Origin: Desmodesmus armatus
Lineage: Eukaryota > Chlorophyta > Chlorophyceae > Sphaeropleales > Scenedesmaceae
Reading direction: 5' to 3'
Length of the DNA: 64,000 bases
Assembly (NCBI GenBank): GCA_007449985.2
Contig: VIIQ02000008.1
Location: forward strand, 372,001-436,000
The notes beneath the pieces are model-generated. The model was given only the letters and a program-made list of their open reading frames with translations. It searched no databases and was not told the DNA's origin. Within the stretch, counting starts at the first letter, position 1. Every line of letters begins with the position of its first letter. A program made the position numbers and the translations under genes. Shown one piece after another: positions 10,454 to 21,660 of the stretch.

Positions 10454-12702
10454 CCAACAGCATACCCCATAATGGGGTGGTCCACAGCCACCATGCAGTA
10501 CTTGACATCGTACGCATCTTCCAATATACCGATCAGCAACATACAAAGCCAGTTATGCTATCAGTGCTAGCACACAGACTAGTCACCAGCTGGGATAGAA
10601 AACACCGAAGCCGCCCAGGAAAGGGGTGAACAGCATGCCCGATCACAGGGCACATTGCATGTGGCCTTTCACAATAAGTCGTCCGTGTCGTTCCTGGACA
10701 GATGCAATGCTCCGCCCTGCCATTGAACCAGATGACCTGCCATATCAGGGTGGGGCAGGACCACCCATCACCCTGATGCAGCACAGTGGAGATCTTTGGC
10801 AGCCCAAAAGCCCTGGGGGATCCCCACGGATATGACAGTTGGCCCAGACGTGGCTTTCCCTACCGATCGACGGCCACAACAAAAGCGGCCTACCCTCTCC
10901 AAGAAAAGCACAGTTCACATCCAGAGCACGATGATTTGGAGGGCAACATGCAGACATGCGCAAAGCCCTTTAGACCACCCAACAAAGAAAGTCACAGGCC
11001 CGTCAACCAAGCACACCCCCTATTCAAACAGACAGTCCCGGATGATTGATTTAGCGCAGTAACTAGTAAAAGGCACAAGTGTGATGTGTCGGGACCTACC
11101 CTGTGGGGCAGAAAAGCAGTGCAAAAGCAGTGGAAGCTGGTCACCCCCCGAAACATCAATATCAAGCAACCTCTGACTCCTACCCAAGCTGTCGCCCCCC
11201 AGACGTCTCTGGTGCTTGACATGGAACTGGCCCACTCCAAAAGACAGAGAAAGATGGAGTCAAACAAGAGAAAGCTCCCCAAGCAGAAGAGGCAGGAACG
11301 CCTCATCATAGACACAATAGACAACCATAGACAAGATGCCAACCCCCTCACCCCCATGCTCAACCACCCCCATCCAGTCACATGCAGTAGCACACTAGGT
11401 GCATTAGGCAGTAGCACACTACTAGGTAGGCTGCTAGCCTCACAAGCCACACATCGACACAGCGACAGTGCTGCACGGTAGTAGACATGCACCAATGACC
11501 CAGGTAATGCAGTGCGCAGTTTTGCAGAACCCCACAGCCCCCAACATGGAGGAAGACAGCAGCAATGTGAGTGCCCTCAAAATCTGGGAGCCACATCGCT
11601 CCTGCAGCCATTACAGACCACCTGACACACTTCATTTCGTCGCGCACTGCTTGCAACAGCACCCCTCCTCCTCAACAACAGACCGCAACACTCATGCCAC
11701 ACCTCAGATCCTGTTTCTGTACAGGATACCATGTTGCATCATTCAAAGCAGGCTCTATGTGAAAACACACTCCATCTCGCAGCCGTGATTATGATGACAC
11801 AATCGCCGTGCCGCACCTTCACGCCACGCCACCGGCGTAACTGCGATCACGCGCAGCACCATGGTGCCTGGTATTCAAGCACAATAGTCACGCTTGTCCG
11901 CAGGTCAAGGTGTGAATGCAGCAGGAACTGTGTCACACCACACCAGGCCATCACAGCACCCGCACAGTGTGCACAATATCCAAAGCCTTCAGGGCTTGCT
12001 GCTATCGAAAACCTCCCCACACGAGAACCTCTGGCAGGCCAAAAGAGCACCGCAGCAATCCCTGCATGCACACCAGCACACCGTACACTTGCACACCCCT
12101 CACCATGTGACGCAACCTGGTTTCAATGTCGTAAAACCCCTTGGTGGGAGCTCCCGCGGGTGGCAGCAACCAGTAAACCCTGATGGCAGTACACCCAGGG
12201 CCCAGGGACAGCAGGGTCAAAACCTAAACCCTACAGTGCCGCTCAGTGAGGCGAGCAGTGATGCAAGCAGGAACGGCATGTGCCCTGTACCACCAGCCGG
12301 TGGGGGTGCAGCAGGAAGCCCCACAGTTGCACAGCGGCCGTCCATACTTATGCACTGGTCCACGTTGCTCATCGCCTAGTTGTGGAAGCCCTGGCAGCTC
12401 CCACAAGCGTCCTTGCTGACAGTGCTGCATAGAGACCTGATGAAGGCACCAGGCCAGCAAGAACAACGCGCTACGCAAGCTCAGCAGCGCACACTGCAGC
12501 AGCTGCCTCCTACTTGCTCACAGCAGCAGCCTGCACACGGTGTGCTCGTGACGCCATGCCATGTTTGCCAACAGACGGCAGGCCTTGCAGAGTGACCTCT
12601 GAAATCAAACAATGCCGACCCTCAAAGTTGCTCGGTGTGAGGCGTGCAGGACAAAGCATGTGCCTGAAGGCGCGATGATCACTGACGTCACAGAAACAGG
12701 GG

Positions 12703-12749
12703 TGTGTGCAGACACAGGGAGTGCATCCAGCCAATGCATCAACCATCAA
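12703..12749 (+). repeat. Dispersed 40-bp element, copy 2 (intergenic)
   Basis: Nearly identical to copy 1 over GTGTGCAGACACAGGGAGTG and the following GCATCAACCATC. This is the only copy in the window outside an intron. Confidence 0.85.
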
Positions 12750-13554
12750 AGGATGTGACATTCCGAAGTTGGGTACAAGTGCGTGGGGGCGCACAGTGCA
12801 ACGTATTCAATCATCAATAATAAAAAGGAAATCTTTCACCTGCAACCCACACCACACACCCTGCACAGCAGGGTGCCCAGCTGCCATCTCATCTCCACCT
12901 GCTGACCTGCAATCCGCACACAGTGGAGGTGTGGGCTTGCACCTCAAAAAAAATCTGAGACAACACCCCCACCTGCAGCCCCCACTACAGGGCATGCAGC
13001 AAATGCAGATGATGCAGCAACCCACCCTGGCAGGCTCATGCAAGCTGCACCAACAAGTCAAGGGACCCAACAGTATCCCAATATCCTAAGGCATCAATAA
13101 GGGCACCCCCTGCATCGGCATGCAGGTGCTGACATAGCCGACTGGCTTCGGCATTACCTGTTGCTGCAATGCTGATGTGACACACACGCTACACAACACA
13201 ACAAGCACCAACATGCACCCACCATGCCCAGTATCTTGCACCCACGTCGTGTGAGTGGACAAAGGAGGGGATGCCCACAGGAGGGAATGACCAGGAAGCC
13301 CACACTTGTCAATGGTGGTCCACAAAATCGGCAGCTCTGCCAATCTTCACATCCCAGCACCAACACAGCGCCCACTGCCGTACAGCAGCACCACTGTTCC
13401 GCCCAACCGGCGCGTGACAGTTCTCCCTCCCAAGCAGGGGAACCTCCCTCCTCCATGCACGCATGCCATACATGCCGACAGCACCATCACCCTCCGTCCC
13501 TGTCCCTGTACCTCCCACTAGCCTCACAGCAGCTGTACCACCCTCCCAGCATCC

Positions 13555-14433
13555 CTACCAATCCCTGGCAGAACCCCACTTGCGCTGACCGCCGCCGCCG
13601 TCCTGCTGGCTGCCCACAGCAGCAGCTGCCAGCATCTCCAATGCACTCGCAGCATCAGCCTCACTATCACCAAAGTCAGCGGCAGCAGGTGCACGCCGCT
13701 TGGCAGGGCTCGCACCCACACCCACACCCGCGCCAGCACCACCACCACCGGCAGCACTGGCGGCAGCCGCCGCAGCAGCCTTCTTGGCTGCCATTGCTGC
13801 CACTGCTGCAGGAGGGATCATGGTCGCAGCGGCGGCAGCACTCTGTGCCCCCATGCCTTGCGGCCCAGCGCCCATACCTGCTGCTGCTGCTGAGCTGGGG
13901 CCTGCATTCGGCCCCGACCCCTGTTGAGCTGACCCTGACCCCTTGTTGCCTGCAGAGGGGCCTCCTGCCTGCTGGGCAGCCATCATGGCTTGCAGCATGC
14001 CTGCCATCGCCCCAACCCCGCCAGCGCCAGCACCAGCTGCCCCCTTCTGCCCCAGCAGCGTCATAACAGTGGCCATCAATGCCTCTGCCTGCCCTGCTGA
14101 CCCCTGCGGGGGGGCCCCAAACGCTGCCGCTGCTGCACGTGCCAGGGCCTCCAGGTGCTGAGGCTCGAGTGGACCTGACAACTGCCCGGGTTGCTGCTGC
14201 TGCTGCTTTGCGGAAGCCAGTTCTTTCGGCTCTGCTGGTGCTGCTGGCGCACGTGGCTGCTGCTGCTGCTGCTGTCCATCCTGCTGGCGCCCTGATTGCC
14301 CAGTATTGGTGGTAGAGCTGCCAGCCGAAGGACTGTCCTCCTTCCCCTCTCCAGCCCGGGTGCCTGGCCCACCTGGCCCACCAGCAGCACCTGCTGCTGC
14401 AGCTGCAGGCAACACTGCAGCAGTCCCAACAGG

Positions 14434-14470
<37 letters not shown>

Positions 14471-17400
14471 GACATCATCTCCCTGCTGCTTGCTGGTAGC
14501 CCCTGGCTCACTGCACCCCATGCTGCTGACACAGCAGCACTCGTTGGGATGTGGTAGCCGGCCGCAGCCGCTGCAGGGTCGTAACTCGAGTAAGCTGCAG
14601 CCTCCCCCTGTCTTGGCCCTGCACCCCACGCGCTGAACCCCACACTCACAGCCCCCTGCTGTCCCGCAGGGGGCTGTAATGCACTTGACGATGCAACGTG
14701 CTTGAACCCACCTGGCCCTTGGCTAGGGTGCTGCTGCTGCTGTTGCTGTTGCTGCTGCTGCTGGTGGTGGTGTTGATGCTGTGGCTGCAGCAGTGCAGCA
14801 AGCGGTGCGAGCTGCTCTGCAGCACTGCCCTGTGCTGACGGTGAGCTCAGCAGCTGCGCCAGTACTGCAGACACGTCGGGAGGCAGCTGCTGCTGCCCGC
14901 CATGCTGCTGCTGCAGGATCTGCACAACCTGGCTGATAGCAGCAGGGTTATCCGCAAGCGATGATGACAGCTGCTGCAGCAGCGACCCAAGCGCCGACGG
15001 CTGCTGCTGCTGCTGCTGTGCTGAGCTGTCAGGGGCCCTACTGCCTGCGGCATTGCTGCCAGGGCCATTGCTGCCGCCGCCAGCCACTGCTGCCGCTGCA
15101 GCCGCCACCGATGCTGCATACCCCTGCTGCATACCTCTGCTGCCACCACCAGCAGCTGCCCTGCTGCCAGGGTATGCACCTCCGTGCCCCGCCATCATAA
15201 CCATCCCCTGGCTAGCAACACCTCCCGACATCATTCCCTGGCTGCCAACCATACCCATGCCTGCCAGCAGCGCGCTATTACTGTGGGGCTGGTGCTGCTC
15301 CATCGGCTGCTGCTGCTGCATGCCGGACAGCGCCAGCGTCAGCGACTGCGGGAGCACCTGCTGATGGCCTCCTGAGGTGTGTGGGGCAGGCAGTGGGATG
15401 CCAGCTGGCGGCTGCAGCCTGCTGCCACCGCCTCCTGATACACCCACAGCCCCTGAGCCCAACGGTCCCCCGTCCATTCCTCCTGTTGAGATGGTGTTGC
15501 CAGCGGTGTTGCCAGGGCAGTGGGCCATCCTGCTACAGCGGCTCCTGATGTCCTGGAGCCCCTTGAGTGCAGTTGTCATGGCAGCTTCGGCGGCCGACAC
15601 CGCACTCGCTACAAACTCCCCCTGCCCAGCGTCGATCGCTGCGTTGGCGGCGTCGGTGACGCTGCTGCAGGCCTGCAGCAACGTGGCAACAGACTGCAGC
15701 AGGGTCTGCAGCGGGCTTGTTGAGCCGCCGTGCTCCTTCACACCAAGGCTGGGAGGCAGCATCTCCAAGGCTGGCATGTGGCCGCTGCTGTGACCGCCTA
15801 CTACATCAGCTGGAACAGCAGCAGCAGCAGCAGCAGCAGGGTGCTGTTCGTTGCCTGGTACACCAGCCTGCCGGTGCTGCAAGGGGTACCCCTGCTGCTG
15901 CTGCATGTGTGCTGCTGCAGCTCCTGCCCCAGCTGCCTGCAGGAGGCCTGGCAGCCCCTGTGAGCCCTGCTGCCATGCCTCGACATGCTCTCCCGGGTGC
16001 TGCTGCTGCTGCTGCTGCTGCATCATCGCCTCCTGCAGCTGCCCCAGCAGATGCGGCTGCTGCTGCAGCAGCAGCGCAAGCTTGGGCTGCGAAGACACTA
16101 TCTGCAAAACATCAGCTGGACTGCACGCAGACGCAAGCGCAGCCGCCAGCTGCTGCAGGGGAGCTGTTGCTGCCGCAGACGCGGCGGCTCGCTGCTGCTG
16201 CTGCCCGCCATTGCTGCCGTTGGCGGCGGCTGCCGACGGCTGCGCTGCTGCTGGCAGGTGCTCCAACGGCACTGGCAGGGCGGCAGCAGCAGCAGGGTCC
16301 ACAGGCATGCCTGCAGCAGCAGCAGCTGCAACTGCAGCGAGGCTCACATCCATGCCATCTGAGGATGGTGCCTTGCTGCCCTGCTGCCGTGGCCACAAGT
16401 CATCTGGCTTGGTGCGCTTGCTGCCCTGCTGCTGCTGGTGATGCCCGCCGCTGCTGCCGTACGCTGCTGCCGCAGCACGGTCGCCCGGCGGCTGCGGGCC
16501 TGACAGCCCCAACCTCTTGGCTGCTTTGCTGCCGCTGCTGCCACTGGTGGCTGCTGCTGCTGCTGCTGCTGCAGCTGCGCCAGGGCTCCTCGGCCGCTTG
16601 TGGCTGCTGCAGGGGGGCCCTGCTGCTCCCCCACCGCTCTCTGGCCGTAGTGGCGTCACGTTGTCAGCACCCCCCTGCGCCTCCCAGTCTCGCGCATACC
16701 TCGACGGGACGTCACCACTGAAATCCGGCCCCTGGGGGCTCCTGGGAGCGCCCTGCTCTGCTGTTGCTACCGCTGCATCCGACCCCTGGTCTGCTGCCTC
16801 TGCACCCCCTGCCGACCGCGCCTCTTCCTTGACGCTTACTGCACTACTGCTCAGCAGTCCACTGCCGCTGCGCAGCAGCTTGCTTCCCGCCTCTGCCAGC
16901 CGCCCTTTGCTGAACACCGCAGCATCCAGCAGCACTGTCGGCTTCTGCAACGGCTTGCGCTCCGGCACTGCTGCCGCAGTGGCCGTCGCTGCCGCTGCCG
17001 CCGCTGCAGCGCGCTCGCCTGGCAGGCTGATCCCATAGCCCTTGCTGGCGCTGGTCCCGGGGCGTCAGGGGGGTCCAAGCCCCTGCCGCGCGCCTCCCGC
17101 ATGCGGACCAGGGCGTTGAGCAGGTCTTGCATGCAAGGGAAGCGCGGGAAGCAGCGCACGCACAGGTGCGCCAGCTGCTGGTCTGCCAAGTTGTGCATGA
17201 TGGCCACGTGGAACAGCTGGTGTATCGCCAGCAGGCGGTGCATGTTGCTGCTGACACGCATGATGGTGGGAGCTACGCTGCTGCTGCTGTCGGGCTTTGC
17301 CAGCTCTGCGTCAAGCTCCTGACACAGGGAGGCATGGGTGGACTCCAGGGCTGCAACCTGTGTGTTGTAAAGGTCTGAAGGACGGCAGCGCACAGCACGG

Positions 17401-20378
17401 CACAGCACGGCACGGCAGGAAACGGAACACAGACAGGATCACAAAGAGGAGAGGCACCACAGCCTCGGAGATGTATGATACTGAGTGTGCTGCAAGCCTG
17501 CCTGTGACAAGAATCGGCTTGCAGCCAGCAGCTGTGCCATGGATCCCAATTCTGAAGCTCCTGCTGAACTCCCGAGAAACTCCCACATCCTTGGATACCT
17601 TCACACCCACCCGTCCTCCCACCCACCCACCCACCCCTCCGTCCATCCCTTCCTTCTGTCGCAACCATCTGCCTCTTGCTGCTCAGCCCCCCCCCCCTTT
17701 CCCCCCCCCCACCCCCCCCCACCCACACCTCCCCACAACCACAGCCTCCCCTGCCCGCCACTTAGTAACGATCAGACTGTTGAGCTGGCCGTGAGGTGGC
17801 CGTAATAGTCAGCAACCAGTTTGTGGCAGTGTCCAACCTAGGAATTGCTCCAAACAACCGGCACATGCTGCAGCAGGCACCCACCTCCTATGATGACGAG
17901 CACGTCCTCCTGCTCAGGTGTGAGGTCGATGCCCGTCACCGTCTTGGTGCTGTGCTCAGGGTCAGGCTGCAGCGGCTCCATGTTGACCAGGTGGTGTGTG
18001 CCGACCTGCACACAAAGTGTGACACATAGACACGTATTGTCCCAGTGGCTATGACGCTTCAAGGGCTGGCGCAAGGTCGGTCAAGCGCGTGCATGACGGC
18101 TGGCACAGCGGGGAAAAGACTGATAGCACTGCAGGGGCAGATGCATGCCAGGCAGGCCTATGTGCTTGTGACCCCACCCACCCACCCCCCTGCTGGCACG
18201 GCCGGGATAAGACTGATAGCACTGCAGCAGCAGATGCACGCACAGGCAGGCCTCTACGATTGTGACCCCGCCCACCCACCCACCCACCCACCCACCTGCA
18301 TGAAGGTAAGGGGGCTCCACAGCAGTGTACCCAGCAGCAGCTGCTTCAGGTCCTCGATGGTGGTGGTGAGCCCACCCTTCATGCTGTTGTCAGTCGCCTG
18401 CCAGAGAGTGCAGGAGAGTGCAGGAGAGTGGAGGGCATGTTTGACAAACGGGGTGTTGTGATAAATGAAGTTTACTTGTCAGCAGGTGGATGCCACACTC
18501 GTTCCATCGAGATGCGGCAGCCCAAAGCAAGGCCCTGAACCAGGATTGGAGCTGCCACAGCAAGTTGATATTGCATTTGTGCAGGCCCCCGGCTTTCAAC
18601 TTGGCGGGCATGGATATGCCACACGTGGTGTCTCTCACTGCTTCCGTGTGCTTGCTGTCGGTGCTCCAGGGTGCACCACCCGGCTGCCACCCCTGGCACT
18701 GCCTGCATGTCAGCATTCCCCTGTCACCCGCACCTGCAGCAGCAGCAGGCTGAGCCGCTGCACAAGTCCTGTGTACTTCTCCAGAAAGTCATGTCTGTCG
18801 ACATTCTTGAACTGCTCAACATCAATCCTGCAGCAGCACACAATGAACCAGCACACGCTCCGGATGTTGTTGGACTCCAACACAGTGTGTCACATCCTAA
18901 CTGGGATGCTGCTGCTGGGAAAGCATGCGGGCGCATCCTGCACGAGCACGTGGGACCGACACAGTCTGCCAACAACAGTCCACGGGTTACAGTGTGTGCT
19001 GCGCACCCAACAAGTGGCACCAGCTGCTTGTCACAAAGTGCATGTTTGCAAGTGGATCTGGGCCTGTACCCACACCACACCACTACCCCGTTCCTTCCCA
19101 CACACCTCTCCAGGTGGAAGTAGTTGTGGGTGGTGGGCCTGTCTGCTGAGTAACCACCATAGTTGGCCAGGAACTGCTCCAGGAACTCCAGCAGCTGTGT
19201 ATCGTTCAGCTCGGGAAACTTGGTCCCCGTGTGCTTCTTTTTGTGCACACACACCTCTGAGCTGACCTCCAGCAGCAGTTCCAACACAGACCCCTTCTGT
19301 CTGAGGAAGACTGCCTCGGACTGCGGGCAGGAGCAGGGCAGAGCGCGTGACGAAAGAAAAAGAAACCATATGGTGCCACACCAGGCCTGATAGCGGCCTT
19401 GTCCAACAAAGGCAAAGGATTACTACGCCGTGGCTGGATGCAGTGATGGTCGGGCTGTGCTCAGGACCATGCATGACAGGACCTGCACGCACCTGCAACT
19501 TCGCCAGGCAGTTGACCTTGTCTCTAACTATGACGTCTAATTGATGAGACTTGTTTCTGTAGCCCTTGCGATTCCCCTTCGTGCCTTTCATGCTGCTGTT
19601 TGGCCCCAGCGTAGACGACACTGCCACCATCACGCTGCAGAAACCATTAGAAAGACCCGCATGCCCCCACCAGTAGCCAAGACCCACGGAGCATGTGACC
19701 GCTTGACACAAGTGTGTGGCTGAACTGGCCGAATCGATGTCCAAGGCAATCACTTGAGGAGTTTGATTTCAAAGAATAAGCCTCAACAACGAACGCTGCG
19801 AGTGTGTTTGCCGTCGGAGGAACGGCAGTGGCACATGACGCAGCTTGTGCGGGACCGTGGCGGTGCTGTTGCCAGTGCAGCCAAGCAATGAGGGTGCAAA
19901 AAGTTGACTTATCTTGCCACGACGCCCCTGAGGCCTCCACCTTGGCAAAGTGTGACTGGAGGATGACTTGAGCTGTGACGAACGCGAGCCTGAAAAACAA
20001 CCAAGTAGTCAGAAGCTAGCACAAATTCACCTTGGTCCTTCACTTTGCCCATACCCCCACCCCACGCCCCACCCCGCCTCATCGAAGAGCATAATTACCC
20101 TCTATGCTACAATCATGGTGGTTATGCATTACAATCCCCAATGGCAACTTTCGTTGCACTGCTACGTACATTGAAATATGCTCCAATGAGGCATTGGTGG
20201 TTCCGACGGGTTGATCTATAATTGACGCACCACTGCAATGATTCGTGCGCTGCTGAGCTCTTGCTGCTGATTGCACGATGTCACTGTTGCTGGTTTTCCA
20301 GCCACCTGGCAACCATCTATCACTTGAACAGCACGATCGAAGGGTAGCCTCTGCCTCCAGCTTGGATCGATTAGTCAT
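13555..20378 (-). CDS. bZIP-like transcription factor with very long Gln/Ala-rich tail
   Basis: Probably a nuclear DNA-binding regulator. Exons (minus strand): 20378-20170, 19989 to about 19926, 19634-19493, 19320-19106, 18827-18734, 18397-18296, 18005-17885, and 17374 onward to the stop at 13555. Phases agree at every junction that could be checked. Exons 3-4 encode KGNRKGYRNKSHQLDVIVRD, a basic region, then a leucine-rich heptad stretch (CLAKLQ, VFLRQ, VLELLLEV). Later exons have GIDLTPEQEDVLVI and a helical block ending CVRCFPRFPCMQDLLNAL, a layout I associate with green-algal bZIP proteins. The tail, more than 1,100 residues, is mostly Gln, Ala, Gly and Ser. The exon 2 donor is unclear; a GC donor (GGCAAG) and two weak GT donors all keep the frame. 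Near 17040 the frame shifts with no clear intron. A bZIP identity is an inference from motifs. Confidence 0.65.
17590..17740. repeat. CCCA and poly-C low-complexity tract in a bZIP gene intron
   Basis: Runs of CCCACC repeats and C homopolymers (G-rich on the coding strand) fill the intron between the exons ending at 17885 and starting at 17374. Such G-rich intron sequence recurs beside many donors in this window. Confidence 0.8.
18101..18300 (-). repeat. Tandem duplication beside a splice donor (bZIP gene intron)
   Basis: Two copies of a unit of about 85-90 bp containing GACTGATAGCACTGCAG and a CCCACC tract. The right copy ends at the donor of the exon 18397-18296, so the duplicated unit reaches the splice-site flank. 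Confidence 0.75.
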
Positions 20379-21615
20379 GTGCGCTGATCTGCAACCAACT
20401 GCAACCAACTGACGAAGGCTGATATTGCATGGTACTTTGTTTTGAAGCTGAGACACCTGTTTTTTGAAAGTTCTTGGGGGGTAGTGGGGAGCGGGAGGCA
20501 CAAATGGGGGTGGGGGGCGGGGTTGAGATCTCTTGCAAGCTGTTGACAAGCTTTCCCTTGCAATCAGGCCCTCTCTGCACTTCAGACGTGTTCATGATGT
20601 GGATGTTTATTGTCAGCAATAGACATTCCCAAAGCTCTCAGGTCCACACAGTGGCTTCGATCACAGTTGTTCTTGTTCAGGGAGAGGGGGGGCGCAGGGG
20701 GGGCAACCCGGGGCGGGGCAGGGGGGGGGGGTATTTCAGGTATGGCTGGGCACTTTCAGTGCTGTAAAACTGGTGGTTCTGGTTCACCCAAGGGGCTACC
20801 CCCAGGGGCAGAATTGCCTGAACTGTTGTTATTAAGGGCCCCCGCGGGAGAGGGGGGGGGGGGTGTCACATCACTGCTTCAGAGCCCCAAAACCCCAGGG
20901 GCAGGATGTGCCTGCCAATCCTCGTTATCCTCAAGGGCCCACTCTTCAGGGGTGTAGGTGGGTCCTCCAATACAAGGAAGATTGGATGATATGTTTGTCT
21001 GGCGTCAGGTGCCACCTGACCTGAGGGAGTCCCTCCCCCCTCTTTTGCATGGCCTGGGCAGGTGCTTGAAGTGGGTCCTGTTGCACCATGCCTTTGCCAG
21101 ATGAGTGCAACTTCTGCAGACTCCGTGTCAACAACAAAACCGCCAGTCACCCTGTGTCAACCTTGACTGGCGCAACCGCAACAGCAACCCCACCGCAATG
21201 AAGAGCACACCCCTAGCGCCCTAGCAGCCTTCCAGCTGCAACCGCCACCACACCACAAAATGTGGACCTGCTCCAGCTGCTGCCCCTGCCACTGCCCCTG
21301 CTGCTCAAGTTCCACGGGCCGCATACCCGCACGCCTCATTTTAAATCAGCCCGATGGGCAGACACGGGGGGGGGGGGGGGGGCTTGTCAAGGCGCTTCAC
21401 CCTGCCCCTGCCCCTCCTGCTGCTGCTCCTGGGGGGCATGCGCATGCCTGAGTGCCCCATGACAAATCAGCCCGGTAGGCGGGCTGCAGAGCGCCTCAAG
21501 CTCGACCCTCGCCCTGCCCCTGAGTCGCATCAAGCTGCTGCTGCTGCTCCTAGGGGGCACGCGCATGCCCGAGTGCATAAGGCAAATCAGCCCTGTAGGC
21601 GGGCTGCAGGGCGCC
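20379..21615. other. Intergenic region between bZIP gene 5' end and PMS1 3' end
   Basis: No supported gene. Between about 20800 and 20970 there are two diverged copies of a segment with CCCCAGGGGCAG and TATTAAGGGCCC/TATCCTCAAGGGCCC, about 105 bp apart, plus G homopolymers. The left part should hold the bZIP promoter and the right part the PMS1 3' UTR. Confidence 0.5.
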
Positions 21616-21660
21616 TCAACCCTGAGTAGCATCAGGCTGCTGCTGCTGCTGCTCAGGCAG
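21340..21660. repeat. Tandem repeat of about 115 bp overlapping the PMS1 3' end
   Basis: Three diverged copies marked by AAATCAGCCC, GGCGGGCTGCAG and CTGCTGCTGCTCCT. The last copy overlaps the final PMS1 codons (poly-Gln and DATQG) and the stop, so the end of the coding exon was duplicated into the 3' flank. Confidence 0.8.

Larger units (their letters stand above)
10142..13554. other. Gene-poor region, 3.4 kb
   Basis: No open frame here has recognisable protein similarity or consistent splice phases. The region holds a 32-bp tandem duplication (10399-10453) and a full copy of the dispersed element (12703-12749). The left end should contain the promoter and 5' UTR of VPS29 and the right end the 3' UTR of the bZIP gene. 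The frame at 11086-11481 lacks support and is not called. Confidence 0.5.

Noticed and set aside
11086..11481. 131-codon open frame (Lys/Arg/Gln-rich)
   Set aside because: No family resemblance, no flanking exons in phase and codon use unlike the confirmed genes.
13224..16721. Several long open frames on the plus strand opposite the bZIP tail
   Set aside because: CTG/CAG repeats stay open in all frames. The minus-strand frame is longest, joins phase-consistent upstream exons and has non-repetitive islands; the plus frames are shadows.
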